A stretch of DNA of 64,000 nucleotides from Mycobacterium conspicuum (GCF_010730195.1 NZ_AP022613.1:2852001-2916000), one strand, 5' to 3'; positions 33,649 to 42,152 are shown, counted from the first letter of the stretch. Numbers and translations are program-made. The notes: generated by a model from the letters alone, not told the origin.

Positions 33649-34599
33649 TTAGACGTTGAACAGGCGGCGCAGCTCGGTGAGCCACGGTACGGCCACCGCC
33701 ACGGTGGGCACCACGAAGACGCCGACCGCGGCCAGGTACGCGGCCGCGGCCAGCACCGCGCTGTTGCCGCGCCCGGACAGCCGACGCACCCGCAGCACCG
33801 CGTTGGGCCCGTTCGCGGCCAACGCGCCGGACGGCGCCCGTCCGGACGCGCAGGCGACCAATGCCCGAGCCAGGGGAGTGCGCCCGGTGGCGCGCACGGC
33901 GGCGTCGTCGGCGAGCAACTCGACGAGCAGTTGCACCGCGCGCAGCGCGTTGGCGCTGCGGACGAATCGCGGGAAGGCGGCGTGCGCCGCGGTGAACGCC
34001 TCGAGGACCAGGTCGTGGCGGGCGCGCAGATGGGCCCGCTCGTGGGTGAGGATGGCCGCGACTTCGGCGTCGGTGAGCGTGTTCAGCGTTCCCTCGCTGA
34101 CCACCACTCGGCTACGCACGCCCGGCAGGCAATAGGCAAGGGGTTGCGGGACGTCCAGGACCCGCAGATCGCGCGTGTTCGCGCGCGCCTGCGCCAGGGC
34201 CGCATCGTGGCCGACGCCGACCAGGTCCACCACCATGCGGTGATGCGCGCGCCGTCGCCGATTGGCGATGGCCACCCGCGCCAGCGCCACCATCAGCCGG
34301 ACCCCGATCAGCACCGTCAGCGCGAAGACCGCGATGTATGCCGTCCACAGCGGCCACCCGAGCCGGTCGGCCGCGCCGACGATGCTGGCGGTCGGCCGGC
34401 CGTCGGGGCCGGGCATGAGCACCCGAGTCGCGATCGCGATGCCCGCGCTGAACGCCGAGAAGACGGCGGCCAGGGCGACGGCCTGCCATAACACCATCGC
34501 GGCGCGGGGCGCGCGCAGCGGCCACGTCGCTCGGGCTAACAGGGCCGGTACCGGGCCGACCAGTAGCACCGCGAGAACGGTGAATACCAGCGCGGACAC
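33649..34599 (-). CDS. blaR: M56 family BlaR/MecR-like membrane peptidase (Rv1845c-like)
   Basis: The 316-residue protein has four transmembrane segments and a zinc-peptidase motif HERAH in VAAILTHERAHLRARHD (about 180-195). It lacks the C-terminal penicillin-binding sensor domain of staphylococcal BlaR1, so it must sense damage differently. In M. tuberculosis the equivalent protein removes BlaI from DNA by cleavage. GTG 34599 follows a GGGAGA ribosome site 8 nt away. It lies 14 nt after blaI, in one operon. Confidence 0.88.
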   Translation of the reverse strand: MSALVFTVLAVLLVGPVPALLARATWPLRAPRAAMVLWQAVALAAVFSAFSAGIAIATRVLMPGPDGRPTASIVGAADRLGWPLWTAYIAVFALTVLIGVRLMVALARVAIANRRRRAHHRMVVDLVGVGHDAALAQARANTRDLRVLDVPQPLAYCLPGVRSRVVVSEGTLNTLTDAEVAAILTHERAHLRARHDLVLEAFTAAHAAFPRFVRSANALRAVQLLVELLADDAAVRATGRTPLARALVACASGRAPSGALAANGPNAVLRVRRLSGRGNSAVLAAAAYLAAVGVFVVPTVAVAVPWLTELRRLFNV

Positions 34600-34613
34600 G
34601 GTGTAAGTCTCCC

Positions 34614-35030
34614 TTACTCCTCCGCAGTAACGCCAACCGACGGCGTATTACGTTGCGCGGCTTCCAATTCCGCGAGGGCGCGGCGCAGCGCGTCGGCCTC
34701 GTCGGCGCCGACACGCTCGACGAAATTCACCAGCGCGGCCTGCCTGCCCCCCTTGTCCTCGGCCTGGGCCAGCGCGTCCACCATCAGCCCGGCCACCAGT
34801 TCGTCGCGGCCGTGCACGGGGGCGTAGCGGTGGGCGCGGTCGTCGCGCAGCTGCGACACCAGATTCTTTTTCGCCAGCCGCTGCAGCACGGTCATGATCG
34901 TCGTGTAGGCGAGGTCGCGTTGTGCCGACAGCGCTTCATGCACCTGCCGGACCGTCTGCGGCTCCGGCGTGGACCAGAGGTGGTCCATGACAGCGCGTTC
35001 TAAATCTCCGAGCCGCGTCAGCTTGGCCAT
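34614..35030 (-). CDS. blaI: BlaI-type transcriptional repressor
   Basis: The 138-residue winged-helix repressor matches the BlaI/MecI family: LGDLERAVMDHLWSTPEPQTVRQVHEAL, the recognition helix in RDLAYTTIMTVLQRLAKKNLV, and a C-terminal dimer domain. In M. tuberculosis BlaI represses blaC and its own operon and is released on beta-lactam stress. A candidate operator (35077-35093) lies upstream of its own start. It is divergent from the sRNA locus and the thioesterase gene. Confidence 0.93.
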   Translation of the reverse strand: MAKLTRLGDLERAVMDHLWSTPEPQTVRQVHEALSAQRDLAYTTIMTVLQRLAKKNLVSQLRDDRAHRYAPVHGRDELVAGLMVDALAQAEDKGGRQAALVNFVERVGADEADALRRALAELEAAQRNTPSVGVTAEE

Positions 35031-35076
35031 TGGTTCGTTCCATCTCCCGAAAGTTGGTGTCCAGCGTACTCCGGCT

Positions 35077-35093
35077 TACTACCGACTGTCGTA
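35077..35093. promoter_or_regulatory. candidate BlaI operator
   Basis: TACTAC and GTCGTA flank 5 bp (cgact), a near-perfect dyad 47 nt upstream of blaI. TACTAC/GTAGTA-type dyads are typical BlaI/MecI targets, so autoregulation is likely. Confidence 0.6.
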
Positions 35094-35135
35094 TGCAAGG
35101 CCCGAGGGGTTCCCGTCAGTATGCCGCAAAAACGC

Positions 35136-35165
35136 TTGCAAAATTAGGGAAGCCTTGCCTATGCT
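35136..35165 (+). promoter_or_regulatory. promoter with IdeR-type iron box
   Basis: A -35 TTGCAA (35136-35141), an 18-nt spacer and a -10 TATGCT (35160-35165) form a good vegetative promoter. The spacer and -10 are covered by TTAGGGAAGCCTTGCCTAT (35144-35162), which matches 13 of 19 positions of the IdeR/DtxR consensus. Iron-loaded IdeR would block this promoter, giving expression in iron starvation. Confidence 0.75.
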
Positions 35166-35170
35166 AATCC

Positions 35171-35272
35171 ACGATCGAGCGACTATGACCGCAGCGGCGT
35201 CCTGAGGGCTGCAGTGACCCCGGGTCTACTCGATCGGCGAGCCCCGTGCCCTATACGCACGGGGCTCGCCCG
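35171..35272 (+). ncRNA. mrsI: MrsI-type iron-responsive small RNA
   Basis: RNA starting about 6 nt after the -10 would be about 100 nt long and end at a 14-bp hairpin (35236-35270). Position (between blaI and the Rv1847-like gene), strand, iron box and length all match M. tuberculosis MrsI (ncRv11846), which represses non-essential iron proteins such as bacterioferritin during iron limitation. No protein similarity was seen in the span. The transcript ends are inferred from the promoter and hairpin, and the seed bases were not checked. Confidence 0.75.
35236..35270 (+). terminator. strong hairpin, terminator of the sRNA
   Basis: GGCGAGCCCCGTGC pairs perfectly with GCACGGGGCTCGCC around a 7-nt loop (CCTATAC). 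There is no U-tract, as is common for mycobacterial terminators. It is the most stable isolated hairpin I saw in an intergenic region. Confidence 0.75.
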
Positions 35273-35387
35273 TGTCTGGAGCGCGCGCATTACCGCGAAC
35301 CGAACCAGGCTGCGAATTCCGGCGCGGATTTTCGCAGCACGGTTCGGCTCGCGTGCGGTGCTGGTGTGATGGTGTAAACACAAGGAC

Positions 35388-35804
35388 GTGCAGCCGCCGG
35401 AAGCGATCATCCCGCCTGATTTCACCGCGCCGTTCGACCAGGAATTGGGGCTGCGGTTCACCGAGCTCACGCCCGACGGCGCTCGCGCCCAGCTGGAGGT
35501 CACGCCCAAGCTGCTGCAGCCGATGGGCCTGGTTCACGGCGGCGTGTACTGCTCGATCATCGAGAGCATGGCCAGCGTGGCGGCGTTCACCTGGCTGAAC
35601 TCCGGCAACGGCACGGGCGGCAACGTCGTCGGCGTGAACAACAACACCGACTTTCTGCGTTCCATCGGCTCGGGAACGGTGTACGGGACCGCGGAGCCGA
35701 TCCACCGCGGTCGCCGCCAGCAGCTGTGGCTGGTGACGATCACCGACGACGACAGCCGGGCAGTGGCCCGCGGGCAGGTGCGGTTGCAGAACCTCGAGGC
35801 TTAG
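35388..35804 (+). CDS. PaaI-type hotdog thioesterase (Rv1847-like)
   Basis: The 138-residue protein matches the PaaI/phenylacetic acid thioesterase family. It has a QPMGLVHGGVYCSIIESMAS segment with HGG and a catalytic acid, and a central GGNVVGVNNNTDFLRS strand. It hydrolyses acyl-CoA thioesters; the natural substrate is unknown. The start GTG 35388 is close to AAGGAC. It is downstream of the sRNA hairpin, which may insulate it. In M. tuberculosis the urease genes follow, but here it ends 7 nt from convergent ndh. Confidence 0.85.
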   Translation: MQPPEAIIPPDFTAPFDQELGLRFTELTPDGARAQLEVTPKLLQPMGLVHGGVYCSIIESMASVAAFTWLNSGNGTGGNVVGVNNNTDFLRSIGSGTVYGTAEPIHRGRRQQLWLVTITDDDSRAVARGQVRLQNLEA

Positions 35805-35811
35805 AGCGGGA

Positions 35812-37200
35812 TTAGCTGGCGGCCCTGGTGGCGGCCGCATCTCGTGCCTCGGCGGCCAGCTCGGCCAGCTGTTCGAGCCGCGTCCGGGCAAACGCCTGCT
35901 GTTCGGTGATGGCCAGCTGACCCCGGTGCGTGCTGACGAACGTCACCGTCCAGGACAGCAGCGTGCTGACCTTGGTCTTGAATCCGACCAGGTAGACCAG
36001 GTGCAGCACCAGCCAGGCCAGCCAGGCGATAAAGCCGCTGAACTCCAGCGGGCCGATCTTGGCGACCGCCGAAAACCGCGACACCGTCGCCATCGAGCCC
36101 TTGTCGAAGTACTGGAAGGGTTCGCGTTCGGCGGGATCGGCGCCGGCCAGTTCGGCCTTGACGATGTTGGCGACATACTTGGCGCCCTGGATGGCGCCCT
36201 GCGCCACCCCCGGAACGCCTTCGACGGCGGCCATGTCGCCGACGACGAACACGTTGGGATGTCCGGGGACCGACAGATCGGGAAGCACCTTGAGCCGGCC
36301 GGACCGGTCCAGTTCGGCGGCGGATTGTTCGGCGAGGTCGCGGCCCAAACGGCTGGCCTGGACTCCGGCAGACCACACCTTGCACGCCGACTCGATGCGC
36401 CGCTCGGTGCCGTCGGGGTCCTTGACCGTGATGCCGGTGCGATCGACGCCGGTGACCATGGCGTTGAGCTGGACTTCCACGCCCATCTTTGCCAGCCGCG
36501 CGGCCGCGCGCTGGCCGAGCTTTTCGCCCATCGACGGCAGCACCGCGGGGGCGGCGTCGAGCAGGATCACCCGCGCCCTGGTGGTGTCGATGCGCCGGAA
36601 GGCACCCTTCAGCGTGTGGTCGGCCAGCTCGGCGATCTGCCCGGCCATTTCCACTCCGGTGGGCCCGGCGCCGACCACGGTGAACGTCAGGAGCCGCTGG
36701 CGGCGCTCCGGGTCGTTGGACCGCTCGGCCGCCTCGAAAGCGCTCAGGATGCGGCCGCGCAATTCCAGGGCGTCGTCGATGGATTTCATGCCGGGCGCGA
36801 ACTCGGCGAACTGGTCGTTGCCGAAGTAGGACTGGCCGGCGCCGGCGGCGACGATCAGGGTGTCGTAAGGCGTGTCGTAGGTGTGGTCGAGCAGTTCGGA
36901 GACGACGGTCCGGTTGGCGAGGTCGATGTGGGTGACGTTGCCCAAAAGCACCTCGACGTTGCGCTGCCGGCGCAACACCACGCGGGTTGCCGGGGCGATC
37001 TCGCCCTCCGAAAGAATGCCGGTGGCCACCTGGTACAGCAACGGCTGGAACAGGTGATGCGTGGTCCGGGCGATCAATTTGACGTCGACGTCGGCGTGCT
37101 TGAGTTTCTTTGCTGCATTCAGCCCGCCGAACCCTGAACCGATGATGACCACGCGGTGGCGACGCGGCGCTTCAGCTGTGCCTTCTGGCTGGGGGCTCAT
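35812..37200 (-). CDS. ndh: type II NADH:quinone oxidoreductase
   Basis: The 462-residue non-proton-pumping NDH-2 has two dinucleotide folds: GSGFGG at 21-26 for FAD and VVGAGPTGVEMAG near 175 for NADH. The quinone-site block AQGAIQGAKYVANIV and an amphipathic/hydrophobic C-terminal membrane anchor (FSGFIAWLAWLVLHLVYLVG) follow. It feeds electrons from NADH to menaquinone and is the main mycobacterial NADH dehydrogenase. ATG 37200 has an AGGAGC ribosome site. Its stop lies 7 nt from the convergent thioesterase. Confidence 0.95.
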   Translation of the reverse strand: MSPQPEGTAEAPRRHRVVIIGSGFGGLNAAKKLKHADVDVKLIARTTHHLFQPLLYQVATGILSEGEIAPATRVVLRRQRNVEVLLGNVTHIDLANRTVVSELLDHTYDTPYDTLIVAAGAGQSYFGNDQFAEFAPGMKSIDDALELRGRILSAFEAAERSNDPERRQRLLTFTVVGAGPTGVEMAGQIAELADHTLKGAFRRIDTTRARVILLDAAPAVLPSMGEKLGQRAAARLAKMGVEVQLNAMVTGVDRTGITVKDPDGTERRIESACKVWSAGVQASRLGRDLAEQSAAELDRSGRLKVLPDLSVPGHPNVFVVGDMAAVEGVPGVAQGAIQGAKYVANIVKAELAGADPAEREPFQYFDKGSMATVSRFSAVAKIGPLEFSGFIAWLAWLVLHLVYLVGFKTKVSTLLSWTVTFVSTHRGQLAITEQQAFARTRLEQLAELAAEARDAAATRAAS

Positions 37201-37341
37201 TTCGGGCTGCTCCTGACGAGGTCTCCTCGGTGCGCGAATGCAGTTAGCTAGTAACCCTTCTCAGCCTAGTCAAACGCGGTCGGCAACCCCAAGCCGCGGG
37301 CGTGTGTCATCAGCCACAACGAGGGCCCGCCACGGCCTGGG

Positions 37342-38250
37342 TTACACGCCCAGCAGCGGGCGCACCGCCTCCGCGACCGCGGTGATCACTCCGGGCGTGT
37401 GGCCGTTGGGCAGGTTGATGATCACTCCGCCGATGCCGACGTCGAGAATTTTGGCCTGGATCTGGTCGGCGATCTGGGCCGCGCCGCCGGCGATCCGGCG
37501 CGGGCTCGCTTTCGCCTGGTCGAAGTTCTCGTCGAAGATCACGGTCAACATCAGGCTCGTCTCGAGCGTCGCGGGGTCCCGGTCGGCCTCGTCGCAGCGG
37601 GCCTTCAGCGCGTCCATCTTGCGCGGCAGATCGTCAAGGGACGCAATGATATTGAGATGGTCGAAGTAGCGCGCGGCGAGTCCAAAGGTCTTCATTTCAC
37701 CGCCGCCGCCGATCATCAGCGGAATGTGGTCGCGGAAGCGGGGATTCGCCATGGCCTCGCTGGCTCGGTACCACTTGCCCGAGAACGTGGGACGCTCGCC
37801 CCTGATCATCGGCAGGATGATCTGCAGGGCTTCGTCGAGCCTGTTGAACCTGTCGGTGAAGGTGCCGAATTCGAATCCGAGTTGGTCATGTTCGAGTTGG
37901 AACCAGCCGGCACCGATACCCAGGATCGCCCGGCCCTGGCTCACCACGTCGAGCGTGGTGATGATCTTGGCCAGCAGCGCCGGGTTGCGGTAGGTGTTGC
38001 CGGTGACCAAGGTGCCCAGCTGCAGGCGCTGCGTGGCGGTCGCCAGCGCGCCCAGGGCGGTGTAGGCCTCGAGCATCGGCTCCTCGGGCGGCGCGATCAC
38101 CGGCAGTTGGTAGAAGTGGTCCATCACGAACAAGGAGTCGTAGCCCGCCGCCTCGGCCTCCTGGGCTTGGGCGATCACCGTCGGGAAAAGCTTTTCCACA
38201 CCGGTGCCGTAGGAGAAGTTGGGGATCTGGTAGCCCAGCCGAATAGTCAC
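37342..38250 (-). CDS. LLM-class F420-dependent oxidoreductase (Rv1855c-like)
   Basis: A 302-residue luciferase-like barrel. It has MTIRLGYQIPNFSYG at the start, VMDHFYQLP, LGTLVTGNTYRNPALLAKIITTLDVVSQGRAILGIGAGW (diagnostic F420/FMN block) and IPLMIGGGGEMKTFGLAARY. These features fit F420-dependent oxidoreductases such as glucose-6-phosphate dehydrogenase relatives; the substrate is unknown. GTG 38250 is preferred over GTG 38259 because a TACGGT -10 lies 7 nt upstream and overlaps the longer start. It is upstream of ndh on the same strand. Confidence 0.85.
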   Translation of the reverse strand: MTIRLGYQIPNFSYGTGVEKLFPTVIAQAQEAEAAGYDSLFVMDHFYQLPVIAPPEEPMLEAYTALGALATATQRLQLGTLVTGNTYRNPALLAKIITTLDVVSQGRAILGIGAGWFQLEHDQLGFEFGTFTDRFNRLDEALQIILPMIRGERPTFSGKWYRASEAMANPRFRDHIPLMIGGGGEMKTFGLAARYFDHLNIIASLDDLPRKMDALKARCDEADRDPATLETSLMLTVIFDENFDQAKASPRRIAGGAAQIADQIQAKILDVGIGGVIINLPNGHTPGVITAVAEAVRPLLGV

Positions 38251-38257
38251 GGCTTCC

Positions 38258-38263
38258 ACCGTA
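38258..38263 (-). promoter_or_regulatory. -10 element, leaderless start of the LLM gene
   Basis: On the minus strand TACGGT is followed by 7 nt and GTG 38250. It decides between the two possible GTG starts. Confidence 0.5.
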
Positions 38264-38293
38264 GCTTTCGGCGCTATTGGAGAAAGAGAGCGC

Positions 38294-38965
38294 TCAGGCG
38301 AACTGGGTCAGTGCGCCATGGCTGACGTGCAGCGTCTGACCGGTGATGTGGCGCGCGCCGGTGGTGGTCAAAAACAGTGCCAGCCGGGCGACCTCGGCCG
38401 CGACCGATGGCGGCGTCCGAGACAGGCCGTCGTAGCCGGGCTGGACGCCGCGCCCGCAGGCGATGGCGTTGACCGTGATGCCGCGGGTTCCGTACACGCC
38501 CGCTTGCCCGGTGACCCAGCTCGACAGGGCGGCCTTGATCGCGGCGTCGGCGCTTCCCGCGGGCGGGTTTTCGGCCATCACGGTGATAATCGAGCCCCCG
38601 GACCGCAGGTAATCACCGAGGGCCTGCACCGTCAGCACCGCCGAGAGCACCGTCGCGTCCAGCGTGTTGCGCCACGCATTGGCGGTATCGGACAGCGCGT
38701 AGGTGCGGGGGTCGCCCGCGTCGAAGCTCGGCGCCGGCACGTGGACGATGGTGTCCAGGTGATGCGGGAACACCCCGCGAACCTCACTGAGGCTGGCCGG
38801 ATCGGTGGTGTCGCAGACGATCCCGTCCACGTCGAGCTCTTTGGCAGCGACCTCCAGGTCACCGCGACGGGCACCCAACAGGGTTACCTTGTGGCCGTCG
38901 TCGCGGAAGCCCTCGGCGACCGCGCGCCCCAGGTCGGTATCGCCGCCGGTGACCAAGACCTCCAC
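38294..38965 (-). CDS. atypical short-chain dehydrogenase/reductase-like protein (Rv1856c-like)
   Basis: The 223-residue protein begins with a Rossmann motif (MEVLVTGGDTDLGRAVAEGF) and ends with a SDR-like GRHITGQ-type tail (TGARHITGQTLHVSHG). The catalytic YxxxK is lost: in the aligned segment SADAAIKAALSSW the Lys is present but Asp replaces Tyr. The usual NNAG is replaced by HVPAPSF. So it may bind NAD(P) without classic SDR catalysis. The function is unknown. It is divergent from modA. Confidence 0.8.
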   Translation of the reverse strand: MEVLVTGGDTDLGRAVAEGFRDDGHKVTLLGARRGDLEVAAKELDVDGIVCDTTDPASLSEVRGVFPHHLDTIVHVPAPSFDAGDPRTYALSDTANAWRNTLDATVLSAVLTVQALGDYLRSGGSIITVMAENPPAGSADAAIKAALSSWVTGQAGVYGTRGITVNAIACGRGVQPGYDGLSRTPPSVAAEVARLALFLTTTGARHITGQTLHVSHGALTQFA

Positions 38966-39048
38966 TGCGATGACCTCCTCGCGTTCGGTGTCGAACTCAG
39001 ATCCTGGCAGTTCAGGGGTCCGCCGCCGGGGATCTCAGCGTGTTATGG

Positions 39049-39066
39049 CATCAATCGACGTTGATG
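39049..39066. promoter_or_regulatory. inverted repeat upstream of modA
   Basis: CATCAA and TTGATG flank 6 bp in the region between the SDR-like gene and modA. A GC-only palindrome CGCGCGACGCGCG is at 39101-39113. Either could bind a molybdate-responsive or other regulator; none is known to me. Confidence 0.35.
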
Positions 39067-39173
39067 TTACTGGACAGTAGCTATTTAAGGAAATCTTAAT
39101 CGCGCGACGCGCGGATGATTTTTCGTAACTATTCGGCCATCACTTAGTACCGTCGCCGCGAACATGGCCCGGT

Positions 39174-39179
39174 TAGGGT
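39174..39179 (+). promoter_or_regulatory. -10 element, leaderless start of modA
   Basis: TAGGGT is followed by 7 nt and then GTG 39187. There is no Shine-Dalgarno sequence. Confidence 0.5.
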
Positions 39180-39186
39180 TTGACTC

Positions 39187-39993
39187 GTGCTTCGGATCGG
39201 CGTGCTGACGGGTTTGTCGACGATGCTGGTGGCTGGCCTGCTGGGCGCAACGGTCGCGTGCAGCTCCACATCGCCGCCGTCTGCCCAGTCCTCACACCCC
39301 TCGGCACCCTCGCAGGCATCCGGGACGATCGTCGTTTTCGCGGCGGCGTCGTTGAAGCCCTCGTTCACCAAGATCGGTCAGCAGTTCAAGGCCGACAATC
39401 CGGGCAGCGACGTCAATTTCGAGTTCATGGGCTCCTCCGAGCTGGCGACTCAGTTGACGCAGGGTGCGACGGCGGATGTCTTCGCATCAGCGGATACCGC
39501 GCAGATGGACACGGTCGTCAAGGCCGGCCTGGTAAACGGCAACCCGACGAACTTCGCCGCCAACACGTTGGTCATCGTCACCGCGCCGGGCAACCCGAAA
39601 CAGATCGGATCCTTCGCCGACCTGAATAAGCCCGGGCTCAACGTGGTGATCTGCCAGAAGCCGGTGCCGTGCGGATCGGCGACCCAGCGCGTCGAGGACA
39701 GCACCGGGGTCCAGCTGCACCCGGTCAGTGAGGAACTCAGCGTGACCGACGTGCTCAACAAGGTCACCACCGGGCAGGCCGACGCGGCGCTGGTTTACGT
39801 GACCGATGCGCTCAGCGCCAAAGACAAGGTGACGACGGTGAAGTTCCCCGAGGCGGCGGGCGCGGTGAACGTCTATCCGATTGGGGTGCTGAAGAAGGCC
39901 CCCCAACCGGCGCTGGCAAAAAGGTTCGTGGCCTTGGTGACCGGCGACGCCGGCCAGAACATCCTGGCGCAGGCGGGGTTTGCCAAGCCCTGA
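39187..39993 (+). CDS. modA: molybdate ABC transporter substrate-binding lipoprotein
   Basis: The 268-residue lipoprotein has a signal peptide ending in a lipobox with Cys25 (LLGATVAC). The ModA fold is clear: VVFAAASLKPSFTKI (molybdate-binding Ser), NFEFMGSSELATQL (second Ser), TADVFASADTAQMD and VTDALSAKDKV. It binds molybdate outside the membrane and delivers it to ModBC for molybdenum cofactor synthesis. It starts at GTG 39187. modB no longer follows directly: a PE_PGRS gene of about 1.9 kb lies between. Confidence 0.94.
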   Translation: MLRIGVLTGLSTMLVAGLLGATVACSSTSPPSAQSSHPSAPSQASGTIVVFAAASLKPSFTKIGQQFKADNPGSDVNFEFMGSSELATQLTQGATADVFASADTAQMDTVVKAGLVNGNPTNFAANTLVIVTAPGNPKQIGSFADLNKPGLNVVICQKPVPCGSATQRVEDSTGVQLHPVSEELSVTDVLNKVTTGQADAALVYVTDALSAKDKVTTVKFPEAAGAVNVYPIGVLKKAPQPALAKRFVALVTGDAGQNILAQAGFAKP

Positions 39994-40098
39994 CGGGTGG
40001 CCAGGTCACGCCGAAGGGCTCGCAACTCGGGTTGATGCCGATCTGGCGCGGCTAAATCAAGCTCCAATGGAAAGCCAGCAAAGGACACACCAGACGCC

Positions 40099-40104
40099 TA
40101 CAAT
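40099..40104 (+). promoter_or_regulatory. candidate -10 for the PE_PGRS gene
   Basis: TACAAT fits the mycobacterial -10 well and lies 71 nt upstream of the PE start. No clear -35 is visible. Confidence 0.35.
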
Positions 40105-40174
40105 TAGCTGGTTCTGACGGCCGGGGACCGCCGGGCTCCTGACAACCAGGGGGGCTTGCGAGTAGGTGGTCGAT

Positions 40175-42083
40175 ATGTCGTGTGTGATCGCGGCTCCGGA
40201 ACTAGTGCAGGCGGCAGCGGCTGACGCGGCGGGCATCGGCTCGTCGCTCAGCGCGGCCAGCAGTGCCGCAGGGGCGCCGATAACGGCGGTCATGAGCGCG
40301 GCTGCCGACGAGGTGTCGACGGCCGTCGCTGCGCTGTTTTCCAATCACGGCAAGGACTTTCAAGCGCTTAGCGCTCGGGCGGCGGTGCTTCATAGCCAGT
40401 TTGTGCAGGCCCTCAATAACGCCGCGAGCGCCTATGCGGCCGCCGAGGCGGCTAATGCGTCACCCTTGACAGCCGCGGTGCAGGGCGCTCAGAGCTTGGC
40501 GGTGTTCTCACCCGTGAAGGACATGACGGGGCGACCGCTTGTCGGCAACGGCGCCAACGGCGCGAACGCGAGCACCCCCGGCGGCTCTGGCGGTAAAGGC
40601 GCGGACGGCGGGTGGCTGATCGGTAACGGCGGCAACGGAGGGGCAGGCGCAAGCCAGCTTTTCGGAACCGGCGGTAACGGCGGGGCCGGTGGAGCAGCGG
40701 GCCTGTGGGGCCACGGCGGCAACGGCGGCGCCGGAGCCGTCGGCGGCGTCATCGGCCAAGGCGGTAACGGTGGCGCCGGCGGGGCCAATGGCTTGATCGG
40801 CGGCGGAAACGGCGGGAACGGCGGCGCCGGCGGGCGGGTGGGCGGGCTCGCCCGGTGGCTCCGGCGGGGCCGGCGGGGCCAACCGGCAACTGTTGTCGCT
40901 CCACGGCGTCGGTGGGGCCGGCGGGGCCGGCGGCGCCGGTGGCACGGGTCTGCCGGGCGCCGCGGCCAACCCCGTCGGGGAGACCGGCAAACCTGGCGGG
41001 GCCAGCGGTGATGGTGGGGTTGGCGGCGCCAACCAAGCGTGGCTAGGCGGGACCGGCGGGGCGGGCGGGGCCGGCGGAAACGGCGGCAACGGCGGGCAGG
41101 GCGGCGCGGGCGACCCCACCGTTGGCGGGAACGGCGGAGCCGGTGGGGTTGGCGCAACCGGTGGAGCCGGTGGGGCGGGCGGCGCCGGCGGAGGGTTGTT
41201 TGGGCACGCCGGAAACGGCGGTCACGGCGGCCTCGGCGGCACCGGCGGCGCCGGCGGATCCAACGGCACCGTCAACGCTTCCGCCATCAGCGGCAATGGC
41301 GGAAATGGCGGCGCCGGCGGGGCCGGCGGGGCCGGCGGCGCCGCTAGCACGACCGGAACCAACGGCACCGGCGGCGCCGGCGGCAACGGGGGTGCCGGCG
41401 GCACCGGCGGAACCACCTCGACCGGAACCTTTTTCGGCGGTGGCGGCGGCGGCGGAGGCGCCGGCGGCACGGGCGGCAACGCCGGCACCGGTGGCAGCGG
41501 CGGCAACGCCGGCACCGGCGGCAACGGCGGCGCCGGTGGCAACGGCGGCAACGCCCACCTCAACCTCAGCCCCAATGTCGCGTCGGGCGGCCTCGGGGGC
41601 GGTGGCGGGAACGGCGCAGCCGGCTCGGGCGGCATCGGCGGCTCCGGCGGAGCCGGCGGCGGAGGCGGCGCGGGCGGCACCGTTAACTCCGGGGGTCAAG
41701 CGTGGGGCGGGGGCGGCGGTGGCGGCGGTGGTGCCGTCGCCGGCCGCACCGGTGGTCACGGCGGCGCCGGCGGCGGTGCGGTCGGCGTCATCGGCGGCGT
41801 CCCTGCCGCTCCCAGCGGGGGCGCCGGTGGATCGGGCGGCGCAGACACCGGCGGTGGTGGGGGCGGCGGCGCCACCGTCGACCCCACCGTTGCGCCGCCG
41901 CCGGGCTTGGCGGGCAACGGTGGGGCCGGCGCCGCCGGCGGCGCTGGCGGCACCGGTGGCCAGCGCGCCACAGGCGGTACCGAAAACAACAGCGGAGGCA
42001 ACGGCGGCGCAGCCGGCAATGGCGGCGCGGGTGGCCTAGGCGTAGGCGGCGTCAACGATGGCGGCAACGGCCAACACGCCTAA
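40175..42083 (+). pseudogene. PE_PGRS gene inserted in the mod operon, frameshifted
   Basis: A PE domain (MSCVIAAPELVQAAAADAAG..., about 95 residues) and GRPLVGNGANG linker are followed by PGRS repeats. The reading frame is intact up to about 40845; then the Gly-rich translation continues only in the next frame (from GSPGGSGGAGGAN) to the stop at 42083. One net base change in the G-rich tract 40829-40850 explains it, so as given the protein would end at about 280 residues. Repaired, it would be about 635 residues. It may be a true pseudogene, phase variation or a sequencing error. GTG 40166 is an alternative start. In M. tuberculosis modA and modB are adjacent. Confidence 0.85.
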
Positions 42084-42120
42084 CTCGACCACGCCGTATC
42101 TTTGGCTCACTGTTCTTGAT

Positions 42121-42152
42121 TTGACGATCTCCTGCGTTCTGGCGGTTAGGGT
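42121..42152 (+). promoter_or_regulatory. candidate promoter for modBC
   Basis: TTGACG (42121-42126) and TAGGGT (42147-42152) are separated by 20 nt, long but usable. RNA would start near 42159, upstream of every modB start. It could have been gained or recruited when PE_PGRS split the operon. Confidence 0.4.

Noticed and set aside
40489..42067. Long proline- and arginine-rich open frames opposite the second PE_PGRS gene
   Set aside because: They are antisense shadows of the Gly/Ala repeat codons.
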